DNA of 10,828 nucleotides, from assembly GCA_021845835.1 (NCBI GenBank), contig JAJZVE010000101.1, positions 1 to 10,828 on the forward strand, in the 5' to 3' direction. The notes beneath the pieces were generated by a model. It was given only the letters and a program-made list of their open reading frames with translations. It made no database searches and was not told the DNA's origin. This stretch comes from Pseudomonadota bacterium. Lineage in GTDB: Bacteria > Pseudomonadota > Alphaproteobacteria > Acetobacterales > Acetobacteraceae. The translations under genes and the position numbers were made by a program. This document shows positions 1-6,461 of this stretch, piece by piece (the stretch's first letter is position 1; every line of letters starts with the position of its first letter).

Positions 1-95
1 GTGCGTCGGGCGGTAAACTCCACGATCACCCCCGGCGCCATCTCGAAACTGGCTCCGTCCAGGGCAAGCAGTACCTCAAGCTCGCCATCAGCCAT
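1..95 (-). CDS. N-terminus of probable TumE/DUF6516-family protein (partial)
   Basis: The gene starts with ATG at 95-93 and runs off the left edge, so only 31 residues are visible. They begin MADGELEVLLALDGASFEMA, followed by a hydrophobic stretch and FTARR. An acidic start, a 'LexLLxLDGexFxM' pattern and then 'xxFxARR' resemble, from memory, the N-termini of TumE-like (DUF6516) toxin proteins of type II toxin-antitoxin systems. There is no convincing Shine-Dalgarno sequence before the ATG. The gene lies 30 bases downstream of the cfa stop codon on the same strand and has its own candidate promoter. The family assignment is tentative because the fragment is short; the partner antitoxin, if any, would lie outside the window. 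Confidence 0.5.
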   Translation of the reverse strand, partial: MADGELEVLLALDGASFEMAPGVIVEFTARR

Positions 96-97
96 AA

Positions 98-116
98 CTT
101 AACATAACGCGTTAAG
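98..116. repeat. Inverted repeat CTTAAC-N7-GTTAAG, possible operator
   Basis: A perfect 6-base inverted repeat with a 7-base spacer sits over the candidate -10 box and immediately before the start codon of the TumE-like gene. Overlapping it on the minus strand are two direct copies of TTATsTTAA spaced 13 bases apart. The AT-rich block stands out in a GC-rich window. An autorepressor site, as in many toxin-antitoxin operons, is a reasonable inference, not shown. Confidence 0.35.
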
Positions 117-129
117 ATAAGAGATTCAA
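101..129 (-). promoter_or_regulatory. Candidate sigma70-type promoter for the TumE-like gene
   Basis: Reading the minus strand, TTGAAT (129-124) is followed after exactly 17 bases by TATGTT (106-101). Only five bases separate the -10 box from the ATG, so a start at the usual distance would fall at or next to the start codon and give a leaderless message. The -35 box overlaps the cfa stop codon. The inverted repeat at 98-116 overlaps the -10 box. Confidence 0.4.
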
Positions 130-1469
130 GGGGCTATGAGCCGGTCGGGAGGCGTTCCTTCGGACCAGGTTCTAGGCTTTGCCCCAACCCGCTCAAGCGG
201 CGGCCTGATCCCCCCACACTTCCTGATGCTCTCCGATTCCCGGGCGGTGATGTAATCCCGCGTGAGCGGCACGGCATCGACGGATCTTGCGAGCTGCAAC
301 TGGAACACCATCAGCCCGTCATGGCGGAAGCTCATCTCGCTGGCCGCCAGGTAGAACAACCACATCCGGCAGAACCGCTCCCCGTATTTCGCGCGGATCG
401 GGCCGAGATTGGCGGTGAATCGCGCGCGCCAGTGCCGCAGGGTCTCGGCATAGTGCAGGCGCAGGATCTCGATATCCGTCACCCACAGGCCGGCGCGTTC
501 GACCGCCGGCAGCACTTCCGACAGCGCGGGGACGTAGCCGCCGGGAAAGATGTATTTTCGGATCCAGGCGCTGGTCACGCCCGGGCCGTCCATCCGGCCG
601 ATGGAATGGATCACTGCCACCCCGTCCCCGGTCAGCAGGCCGGCGATCTTGTTGAAGAACGCCTGATAGTAGGGCGTTCCGACATGCTCGAACATGCCGA
701 CCGAGACGATCCGGTCGAACTGCCCCTTCAGCGCGCGATAATCCTCCAACGCGAAGCTGACCCGATGATCCAGTTCCGCGGCCTCGGCACGGCGCCGCGC
801 GACGGCCAGTTGTTCCGCCGACAGGGTGATCCCGGTGACCTGGCCCTGCCCGGTGCGCGCCAGGGTCAGGGCGAGCCCGCCCCATCCGCAGCCGATATCC
901 AGCACGCGCTGGCCTGGCTGGAGCAGCAGCTTCGTGGCGAGATGCACCTTCTTTGCCTCCTGCGCCTGCTCCAACGTCAGGTCCGGCGTCGGGAAATAGG
1001 CGCAGGAATACTGCCTGTCCGAATCGAGGAAGTTGAAATACAGCACATCCGAAAGATCGTAATGGGCCACCACATTGCGCCGCGCCCGCTCCCCGGAATT
1101 GGCTTGGTGCAACCGGTGCAGCAGCGCGCGCAGCCCCCGCGCGAGCAGGTTTCGCTGTGGTGGGCCGCCGGTATTGCGCAGGCCGATCTCGAGCAGATCC
1201 TCAAGCCGGCCCTGCTCGATGGTAAGCGCCCCGTCCATATACGTTTCCCCGACATAGAGATCGGGCCGGAATGCGATCTTCCAAGCGGTGCGGCGGTCCC
1301 GCAGCCGTACCACCACATCGAGATGCGGCGCATCGGACGGGACAGTGCCGAAGGCGCGCTCGCGCGTGCCGGGACCGAGCACCGTCAACCGTCCGATCCG
1401 GATCCGGCGAGACAATGTGCGTTCCAGCCATGTCCCGCCGCCGCGCGGCGCATTAGGCGTTGCCGTCAT
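126..1469 (-). CDS. cfa: Cyclopropane-fatty-acyl-phospholipid synthase family protein
   Basis: This SAM-dependent methyltransferase converts unsaturated acyl chains of membrane phospholipids to cyclopropane chains on the inner face of the membrane. At 447 residues it is slightly longer than the E. coli enzyme. Visible are an N-terminal lipid-binding region with YVGETYMDG (72-80), HYDLSDVLYFNFLD (136-149), YSCAYF (154-159), SAM motif I VLDIGCGWGG (189-198) and MFEHVG (259-264). Residues C156, E261, H288, I290 and Y340 line up with the bicarbonate-binding active-site residues C139, E239, H266, I268 and Y317 of E. coli CFAS, so the enzyme should be active. ATG at 1469 has GGGAGGA five bases upstream. 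Its start overlaps the end of the phasin-like gene by 17 bases, and it is the last gene of the operon behind fluoride riboswitch 1. Alternatives are other mycolic-acid/CFAS-class lipid methyltransferases. Confidence 0.95.
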   Translation of the reverse strand: MTATPNAPRGGGTWLERTLSRRIRIGRLTVLGPGTRERAFGTVPSDAPHLDVVVRLRDRRTAWKIAFRPDLYVGETYMDGALTIEQGRLEDLLEIGLRNTGGPPQRNLLARGLRALLHRLHQANSGERARRNVVAHYDLSDVLYFNFLDSDRQYSCAYFPTPDLTLEQAQEAKKVHLATKLLLQPGQRVLDIGCGWGGLALTLARTGQGQVTGITLSAEQLAVARRRAEAAELDHRVSFALEDYRALKGQFDRIVSVGMFEHVGTPYYQAFFNKIAGLLTGDGVAVIHSIGRMDGPGVTSAWIRKYIFPGGYVPALSEVLPAVERAGLWVTDIEILRLHYAETLRHWRARFTANLGPIRAKYGERFCRMWLFYLAASEMSFRHDGLMVFQLQLARSVDAVPLTRDYITARESESIRKCGGIRPPLERVGAKPRTWSEGTPPDRLIAP

Positions 1470-1824
1470 CCCCGTCCTCCCTGCGTGCGGTCTTTCCAGT
1501 GAGACTGATTGTCGCCTGATCGAGCCACATTTCGATCAGGCGGTGCTGCAATGCCATCAGGGAATCGATCCGATGCGCCATCCATTCGCCGCTGACCGCC
1601 ACCGCTTCGGCCGGCGTGGCGCAGGCCATCAGCCGTTGTCCGATGTCCCGCTCCCCCTTACGCATGCGTTCCATCTGCTCGACCCAGCCGCGCACCGCTT
1701 CGTCGATGCGTTGCGTGACATCATCGCCGGGAGACGTGCCGGCGGCGGATGCACCGGGGCGGACCTTCCCGCTCAGGCTTTCAGAGTGTCTGACTGGCAT
1801 GGCATCCCTCACAGCGCCTCTCAT
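1453..1824 (-). CDS. Small helical phasin-like protein
   Basis: This 123-residue protein has a disordered, basic N-terminus (to about 33) and a long helical part (34-108). The segment CATPAEAVAVSGEWM (68-82), followed by amphipathic helix, resembles phasin-family proteins, where a cysteine/proline turn ('xxPAExxxxQxEW') links two helices. Phasins coat polyhydroxyalkanoate granules, but many family members act elsewhere; no granule role is shown here. ATG at 1824 overlaps the upstream GTPase stop as ATGA, which favours translational coupling. A second ATG at 1800 has a better ribosome binding site (GAGGG five bases upstream) and would give 115 residues. The 3' end overlaps the cfa start by 17 bases. 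Lying between a dynamin-like GTPase and CFAS suggests a membrane- or lipid-surface role (inference). Confidence 0.75.
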   Translation of the reverse strand: MRGAVRDAMPVRHSESLSGKVRPGASAAGTSPGDDVTQRIDEAVRGWVEQMERMRKGERDIGQRLMACATPAEAVAVSGEWMAHRIDSLMALQHRLIEMWLDQATISLTGKTARREDGDDGNA

Positions 1825-3659
1825 CGGCGCGCTTCCCCGGCCTGGTGAGCACTCCGCGGCGGCACGATGTGGCCTTGTGTCTCGCGGAGGCCACGCAGCG
1901 CGGACTCGATCCGGGAAAATTCGGCGACGACCGCATCACGCTCAGCCACGACCGCAGCTGCCGCACCGGCGGTACTGTCATGGCGCTGCCGCGCCGCCGT
2001 CATCGCGGTTCGACAGGCAGCGATCGCGCCATCGAGATCCGCGTCCAGCGCCGCGGCGAACCCGCCCATTGCCGCATCGACGCCCTGGCGCAACGACCAG
2101 CGCAGCGCCTCGACATTGCGCACGACCAGCGCCTTGGCCTCGGCGCGCAACCGGCCTTGCGCGCGCCGCCGGCGTGCGCCGGCCGGCAGCAGTCGTTCCA
2201 CCCAGCCGGTGGAAATGCCCGCCAGGGTCTCCGTCCGTCCATCGGTGTGCCAGGCGGTAAGTCGCGGCAACTCGGCCGCACCCCTCGCCGGCGGCGCCAC
2301 GAGGACCAGGTCCATCGCCGCCGCCGCGTTCTGGCGCACCGTCTCGATCAGCCGCGCGATCCGATCTTCATGCCGGTGCAGCGCACCCCACAGAGCATCC
2401 TGAACCGAGGCCGTGGCCGCGGCGACGGCGGGCACGAGACACTCAGGCACGAGCCCCGCCAAGCGCCGCCGCGCGGCGACGATGTCCTCCCCGGGACGCG
2501 GTAGGTCCGCCACTTCACGGTCCAGTTGCCGACTTAACTGCTCGCCGACAACGGCCGCGCGTTGTTCGATCAGCGCACGCAGCCGGGCACGGTCGCCGGC
2601 GATACGATCCGCGGCCTCGGTCCGCTCCGCCGCGAGATCGGCGATGCCGGCATCGAAGGCGGCGATGCGCTGCTCGAGCTCGGCCAGCGGCAGCCGACAG
2701 GCCGTGGCCGCGATCTCCGCGTCCAGCCGCAGCACAGCGACTAATTCGGCCGCCTTACCCGCGATCGCACCGGCCAGCAGGGCCGGCCCCTCGGTGGCGA
2801 GCAGCTCCAGTAATCCTTGTTCCAGTGCGGGCACGCCGCTCGCCACCAGCGCTGCCGGGTCGTCCTCTTCGCGGGCGCGCAGGGCCGCCCGAGCGGAGAC
2901 CAGAAATATCTCCGTATCAGCCGGCAATCGGGCCTGGTCGGTGAGGGCCCGGCGGAGAAAACCCAGAGTGACATCGCGCTCCGCCGGTTCCTGCATATCG
3001 ATCTTGTTGAGCACCACGACGATGCGCGCCGCCGTCGCCCGCACCTGGGCCAGGTAGGCAAGCTCCGCCTCGGTGATCGGCGGATCGGGGGAAACGACGA
3101 ACAGCGCCAGATCGCACTCGGGCAGCGCCGCGATGGCGGCCTCGGTATTGCGGCGGAGGGTGGAGCCAATGCCGGGCGTATCCAGCAGCACCACCCCGCG
3201 CGCAAGCAGCGGCGCCGGCAGCCGCGCCTGCACTTGCCGCAGGCCAAGCCGGTTGGCCGGGTTTCCGTCTTCGGTGACCAAGGTGGCAAGTCCGGCGCGC
3301 AGACCATCCAGGTTAGGCGGCGCGCGTTCGATGCGCTTGCCGTCGAGAAATTCAAGTCGCAACCGCGGCGGGCCGGCGCTCAGCACGGTGGTGATGGCGG
3401 TCAGCGGCACCACGCCCATGGGCAGCACCGGGATGCCGAGCAGGGCATTGAGCAGCGAGCTCTTGCCGCGTTTGAACTGCCCTACCACCGCGACCTGCAG
3501 CCGCGCGGCGGCAAGCCGGACGGCCAGCACCCGCAGGCGCTCGCGCGTCGCCGCCTGCGCGTCCGGCGGCTCCGGCTGACAGGCGAGCGCCTGCCCGATC
3601 AGGGCCGCAACTGCCTCCACCTGGGCGGGCATGCCCGCCTCCGCTGCCTCGGTCGTCAT
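1821..3659 (-). CDS. Dynamin-like GTPase (bacterial dynamin-family protein)
   Basis: A large GTPase of 612 residues. The G domain shows G1 GQFKRGKSS (60-68), a G2 threonine in PLTAITTVL (T87 or T90), G3 DTPG (160-163), G4 NKID (218-221) and a G5-like SAR (255-257). The rest is helical, with coiled-coil-like segments around 325-380 and 500-590, which fits the stalk of bacterial dynamin-like proteins that bind and reshape membranes. No clear transmembrane pair is visible; a hydrophobic patch at 448-458 could be a membrane-contact loop. Length fits the family (about 600-700). It starts 15 bases after the stop of the upstream helical gene, without a strong ribosome binding site, and ends in an ATGA overlap with the phasin-like gene. 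Alternatives are LeoA- or CrfC-type members of the same superfamily. Position behind a fluoride aptamer suggests fluoride-responsive expression (inference). Confidence 0.85.
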   Translation of the reverse strand: MTTEAAEAGMPAQVEAVAALIGQALACQPEPPDAQAATRERLRVLAVRLAAARLQVAVVGQFKRGKSSLLNALLGIPVLPMGVVPLTAITTVLSAGPPRLRLEFLDGKRIERAPPNLDGLRAGLATLVTEDGNPANRLGLRQVQARLPAPLLARGVVLLDTPGIGSTLRRNTEAAIAALPECDLALFVVSPDPPITEAELAYLAQVRATAARIVVVLNKIDMQEPAERDVTLGFLRRALTDQARLPADTEIFLVSARAALRAREEDDPAALVASGVPALEQGLLELLATEGPALLAGAIAGKAAELVAVLRLDAEIAATACRLPLAELEQRIAAFDAGIADLAAERTEAADRIAGDRARLRALIEQRAAVVGEQLSRQLDREVADLPRPGEDIVAARRRLAGLVPECLVPAVAAATASVQDALWGALHRHEDRIARLIETVRQNAAAAMDLVLVAPPARGAAELPRLTAWHTDGRTETLAGISTGWVERLLPAGARRRRAQGRLRAEAKALVVRNVEALRWSLRQGVDAAMGGFAAALDADLDGAIAACRTAMTAARQRHDSTAGAAAAVVAERDAVVAEFSRIESALRGLRETQGHIVPPRSAHQAGEARR

Positions 3660-3674
3660 GGATGCGACCGCGTG

Positions 3675-4415
3675 TCAGGCGGCGTCGCTACGCAGCGGCA
3701 ATAGCTGGCGCAACCGCTCAAGCGCCCGGTTCGCAAGCGCTGTATGGCGCGCAAGTCTCTCCCGTCGTGCCAGCACGGCTTCAAGCCACGCGACGCGTAT
3801 CGCATCGATCCGCGGCTCGGCCCGTTCGCCACCGATGTCACACAGCCGGTCGAGCAGATCGATCGCCTTGTTCCAGTACCAGGCCGCGGTGTCGGCCTGT
3901 GACGCCGCCCGCGCGCCGCGTGTCAGCAGCTCCGCAGTGGCGGCGGCGATCTCTATCTGTAACTCGGGCACTTCGAATATGCCGTGCACGCCGCTGGTGG
4001 CGTCAAGCAGGTCGACCAGCGTCCGCGCCGCCTCTCGGACCTCCCGAAAACCATAGAGCCACGCGACGCCCTTCGAAACCGGACGAAAATCGGCGTGCAT
4101 ACGCGGCACGATCTCATCCCTCACGGCAGTGGCGAGAGCCTCCGCCCGTAAGGCATCGAGCCGGTCCCGGGTGCCGATGATCCGTGGCGCAAACGGTTTC
4201 AGGCGCTGCCGGAAGCTCGCCGGCATGCGGTCGTTGATCGGGATTGCAAAGCGGCGGATCACCGGTGAGGCGACACTGGGGCTGTCGCAATGGGCTTCGC
4301 CGGACAGCAACGCGGCGAACGACATGATACAAAGCTTGCCAAGCCGCGGATCGCCGATGCCTTTGACCAGCTCGACCCGCTGGTACAATTGCTCCAGTCG
4401 CAGATCTACCGTCAT
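3675..4415 (-). CDS. Conserved-looking helical protein of unknown function, first gene after riboswitch 1
   Basis: I do not assign this 246-residue protein to a named family. A central block, ASPVIRRFAIPINDRMP (49-65) followed by RQRLKPFAPRIIGTRD (69-84), looks like a conserved motif; the C-terminal half (about 85-240) is nearly all helix, with WYWNKAIDLLDRLCDIG (179-195). There is no signal peptide, P-loop or clear membrane segment. ATG at 4415 was chosen because GGAG lies seven bases upstream and the residues after it look protein-like; the frame stays open to a GTG at 4586 (with GGGAGG nine bases upstream), but the extra 57 residues are Arg/Pro/Ala-rich and look non-coding. It is the first gene of the riboswitch-1 operon, 15 bases before the dynamin-like gene, so a partner role is plausible. 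Confidence 0.8.
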   Translation of the reverse strand: MTVDLRLEQLYQRVELVKGIGDPRLGKLCIMSFAALLSGEAHCDSPSVASPVIRRFAIPINDRMPASFRQRLKPFAPRIIGTRDRLDALRAEALATAVRDEIVPRMHADFRPVSKGVAWLYGFREVREAARTLVDLLDATSGVHGIFEVPELQIEIAAATAELLTRGARAASQADTAAWYWNKAIDLLDRLCDIGGERAEPRIDAIRVAWLEAVLARRERLARHTALANRALERLRQLLPLRSDAA

Positions 4416-4603
4416 CGTTGTGCTCCAGGGTTCGGTGTCGTCGGGAGGGGAAGCCGCCCCGCGCGCGGCGGGCAGACGCGGCGACGCGCGCCGGGCCGAC
4501 GAACGGCGCGGACGTGCCACAAACCGCGAGAAGGTGCCTCCAGCGTGGCGCCGGCGGCCCGGCCTGGTACGGACTGGAAAAGCCACGGCACGAGACCTCC
4601 CAT
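4412..4603 (-). other. Possible 63-residue leader ORF ending in an ATGA overlap
   Basis: An open frame starts at ATG 4603, right after the aptamer, and stops at 4414-4412, overlapping the start of the helical gene as ATGA. That overlap is what translational coupling would look like. There is no Shine-Dalgarno sequence before the ATG and the peptide is rich in Arg, Pro and Gly, as expected for chance translation of GC-rich DNA. It is recorded as a candidate only. Confidence 0.15.
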
Positions 4604-4612
4604 CGCGTGGGC
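4578..4612 (-). terminator. Terminator-like hairpin downstream of riboswitch 1 (expression platform candidate)
   Basis: On the minus strand GCCCACG (4612-4606) can pair with CGTGGC (4587-4582), with one bulged C, and is followed by TTTT (4581-4578). Inner CGA/TCG pairs can extend the stem. The hairpin begins one base after the aptamer. Two shorter, mutually exclusive hairpins share its 5' side: TCGCG-CCCA-CGCGA, which invades the aptamer's 3' end, and CCCA-CGCGA-TGGG. Competing folds of this kind are expected where a fluoride-bound aptamer prevents termination. The U-tract is short, so confidence is moderate. Confidence 0.4.
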
Positions 4613-4613
4613 G

Positions 4614-4665
4614 CGACAGGGGTCATCAGCCTTGCGGCGGTTCACGGGGAACCCCATCCCCGGCG
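4614..4665 (-). ncRNA. Fluoride riboswitch (crcB motif), copy 1
   Basis: The minus strand carries the crcB-motif core: GGGGATGGGGTTCCCC (4661-4646), then AACCGCC, a GCAA tetraloop and GGCTGATGACCCCT, ending in GTCG. GGGG/CCCC forms the first stem, GCC-GCAA-GGC the second hairpin, and GGGGT in the first loop can pair with ACCCC downstream to make the pseudoknot that defines the fluoride aptamer. From memory the consensus is GGnGATGGnGTTC...AACCGCC...GGCTGATGrCnCCT, which this matches closely. The family binds fluoride with Mg2+ and usually switches genes on. It lies about 200 bases before the ATG of the helical gene and the operon containing the dynamin-like GTPase and cfa. A crcB gene 3.4 kb away supports the assignment. 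Confidence 0.93.
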
Positions 4666-4685
4666 TGACGGACCCCACGGTGGCG

Positions 4686-4704
4686 CCGGATAACCGGCAT
4701 CCGG
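4686..4704. repeat. Inverted repeat CCGGAT-N7-ATCCGG upstream of riboswitch 1
   Basis: A perfect 6-base inverted repeat lies between the candidate promoter and the aptamer. It could be a protein site or a small 5'-leader hairpin; nothing else in the window shares it. Confidence 0.3.
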
Positions 4705-4723
4705 AGACAATCACAACTGTGAG

Positions 4724-4752
4724 AGAATAGGCACCGGCGAGACGGCCCGCAA
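4724..4752 (-). promoter_or_regulatory. Candidate promoter for the riboswitch-1 operon
   Basis: TTGCGG (4752-4747) and TATTCT (4729-4724) on the minus strand are exactly 17 bases apart. A start near 4717 would leave roughly 50 bases before the aptamer. The -35 box is weak (3 of 6), so this is a candidate; position in front of the aptamer is the main support. Confidence 0.4.
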
Positions 4753-4788
4753 GTGTCACAGCCGAGGCATTCCGGGCGGTTGTCTCGC
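4737..4788 (-). terminator. Long imperfect hairpin after the HEAT-like gene, possible terminator
   Basis: GCGAGAC and GTCTCGC form a perfect 7-base pair of arms (4737-4743 and 4782-4788), with CCCG/CGGG pairs inside (4746-4749 and 4773-4776). It begins 10 bases past the stop of the HEAT-like gene. There is no U-tract, and the candidate -35 box of the next operon lies within it, so termination is uncertain. Confidence 0.25.
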
Positions 4789-4797
4789 ATCGCAACA

Positions 4798-5766
4798 TCA
4801 GCGGGAACCCGCGCCAAGCGGCGTCTCGTCGGGCAAAACGCCAAGGCGCGCGGCAAGGCGGTCAAACACGCGGTGCCGCGCCTGCGTCTCCTGCGCGGGC
4901 GCAACAGTTTCCGCCTCTTTCAACAAGCTCCGCGCGAGACCGGCGTGCCGCATCAGGCACGCTTCGATATCGTAGCAGACCAGGATATCGGCCCGGTCCA
5001 GCGCCGCGATCAGACGGCGCGCGAGAGCGGGACGGTCGGTCGCGCCATGCGAGTCCAACTGCCAGCAGAGGGCCGCCGCCGCGATGTCGGGGTCGCCATC
5101 GTCGGCCAAATATTCCAGCGTGCCGGCTGGGGCCGCGCCGGGCTCGGCACCGATGTCGCGCAGCACCGCCAGGGCTGCCCGCCGCCGGCGGCGGCTGGTA
5201 TCGGTTTCATTGTCGCGGTCCGGCGCCGGATCGGCGGCGGCACGCCATAACGCGGGGGTCGCGACGTCAGTCAGGCTGTGCAAGACGGTGATCGCCGATG
5301 GCCTTGCCACATCGTCGCCCAGCGCCCGGATCACGCAGGGCAAAGCTTCGGCCCGCCGGTGCGCGCCCAACCATTCGATCGCGCCTGGCAGCAGCCTTGT
5401 CTCGGCCAAATGTCGCAGCAGCGCCGGCAGGCGTGGATCGTCGGACTGCATCAGGGCGCGCGCGGCGCAGTCCAGCACCGATTCTGTCCCGACACGAGCC
5501 ACCGGATCGGCGATCCGATGGGGTGCGGCCAGGAAATCGATCAGCACGTCCTCGGCTCCCAGCGCGGCCAGCGCCTCCACGGCGGCGCAGCGGGGGGCGG
5601 ACAGTCCGCTCGGTTCGGGCGCGAACAGCATCGTCCGCAACGCAGGAACAGCGACCGGGCCACAGGCGATCGCTGCGAGCACGCCGCGATCGGTCCGCGC
5701 GAGCGCGCGCAGATCGGCGAGCGCCCGTTCCAGGGCGCTGCGGTCAGCTCGAAGATCCGGCGGCAT
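4798..5766 (-). CDS. HEAT/armadillo-like helical repeat protein
   Basis: This 322-residue protein is made almost wholly of short paired helices. Units such as 'AAVEALAALGAEDVLIDFL' (61-79), 'DPRLPALLRHLAE' (110-122), 'RAEALPCVIRALGDD' (138-152) and 'RRAALAVLRDIGAE' (195-208) have the alternating Ala/Leu pattern of HEAT-like repeats, which are usually protein-binding scaffolds. No enzyme motif, signal peptide or membrane helix is seen. A polar, Arg-rich linker (about 178-196) splits the array. The ATG at 5766 lies inside the end of the Nudix gene (23-base overlap) with GGAG about ten bases upstream, so the two are probably translated together and share riboswitch 2. It could be a scaffold for the Nudix enzyme; that is inference from gene pairing only. 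Confidence 0.8.
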   Translation of the reverse strand: MPPDLRADRSALERALADLRALARTDRGVLAAIACGPVAVPALRTMLFAPEPSGLSAPRCAAVEALAALGAEDVLIDFLAAPHRIADPVARVGTESVLDCAARALMQSDDPRLPALLRHLAETRLLPGAIEWLGAHRRAEALPCVIRALGDDVARPSAITVLHSLTDVATPALWRAAADPAPDRDNETDTSRRRRRAALAVLRDIGAEPGAAPAGTLEYLADDGDPDIAAAALCWQLDSHGATDRPALARRLIAALDRADILVCYDIEACLMRHAGLARSLLKEAETVAPAQETQARHRVFDRLAARLGVLPDETPLGAGSR

Positions 5767-6448
5767 CGGGTGCTGCTCCGTCAGGGGTGGCCAGATGACC
5801 GAACTCTTGCAGGACCGCGAGATACAGCTGCCGCTTGAAGCCCACGATCAAGTCCGGTACCCGCGCGGCCGGCGCCCAGCGCCAGTCCGAGAACTCGGAG
5901 TGCGGGGTGGCAAGATTGATCTCGGAGTCCCGGCCCCGAAAGCGCATCGCGAACCATTTCTGCTGCTGCCCACGCCAGCGTCCGCCCCAGACTTGGCCAA
6001 CCAGATGCGCCGGCAATTCGTAGCGCATCCAGCTGCGGCTTTCAGCGATCACTGCAGCGTCGTCGGTGCCGATCTCTTCGCGCAACTCCCGTAGCGCGGC
6101 GTGCAATGGCGCCTCGCCCGGCTCGATCCCGCCCTGCGGCATTTGCCAGCCGTCCTGAACACGATTGAGACGCCGGGCGACGAAGACCTCACCTTGGCGA
6201 TTGAGCAACATGATACCGGCCGCTGGGCGATAACGCCCCTCGGCGGCGGGCGTTTGGCTGACCGCGATGTCTTCGACGGGAAGAACTGGCTGTCCGAGCG
6301 CCTGCCGGCGACGGGCAATCTCGCGCAACTGAGCCGCGAATTGGTTGGTGTCAACGCGATCGGCGGCCATAACCGCGCGCACCAAAGGGTCGGCAAGCAT
6401 GGCCTCTATCGGATCATTGGGAGGGGTTTCAGCCGAGTCTTTTGCCAT
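5744..6448 (-). CDS. rppH: RppH-like Nudix hydrolase (RNA pyrophosphohydrolase family)
   Basis: RppH removes pyrophosphate from the 5' end of RNA and starts mRNA decay. The Nudix box is complete: G106, E112 and RELREEIGT (120-128), fitting GX5EX7REUXEEXGU except for the last position. RppH-type features include YRPAAGIMLLN (73-83), WQMPQGG (101-107), SWMRYELPAHLVGQVWGG (139-156), RGQQQKWFAMRF (159-170), and DLIVGFKRQLY (199-209). At 234 residues it carries about 70 extra N-terminal residues, partly helical (IEAMLADPLVRAVMAAD, 14-30), compared with the usual 160-175. ATG at 6448 has GAGG seven bases upstream and is the first start after riboswitch 2, 42 bases from the aptamer, so the extension looks genuine. 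It overlaps the HEAT-like gene by 23 bases. An Ap4A/Np(n)N hydrolase activity is an alternative within the same subfamily. Confidence 0.88.
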   Translation of the reverse strand: MAKDSAETPPNDPIEAMLADPLVRAVMAADRVDTNQFAAQLREIARRRQALGQPVLPVEDIAVSQTPAAEGRYRPAAGIMLLNRQGEVFVARRLNRVQDGWQMPQGGIEPGEAPLHAALRELREEIGTDDAAVIAESRSWMRYELPAHLVGQVWGGRWRGQQQKWFAMRFRGRDSEINLATPHSEFSDWRWAPAARVPDLIVGFKRQLYLAVLQEFGHLATPDGAAPDAAGSSS

Positions 6449-6461
6449 CTTCCTGCCTCTT

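Larger units (their letters stand above)
4416..4797 (-). other. 382-base regulatory gap between the HEAT-like gene and the riboswitch-1 operon
   Basis: No convincing gene lies here. In minus-strand order it holds a long imperfect hairpin (4788-4737), a candidate promoter (4752-4724), a short inverted repeat (4704-4686), fluoride riboswitch 1 (4665-4614), a terminator-like hairpin (4612-4578) and then about 160 bases of very GC-rich leader up to the ATG at 4415. That last stretch has several possible G/C hairpins but no clear U-tract and no distinct motif. Confidence 0.7.

Noticed and set aside
321..1502. A long plus-strand open frame antiparallel to cfa.
   Set aside because: It is the mirror of a confidently assigned gene in GC-rich DNA; its product is Arg/Gln/Pro-rich with no recognisable motif.
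4416..4586. A longer N-terminus for the helical gene, from GTG at 4586.
   Set aside because: The 57 added residues are Arg/Pro/Ala-rich without third-position bias and would run through the probable terminator region; ATG at 4415 has its own ribosome site. The GGGAGG before the GTG keeps this slightly open.
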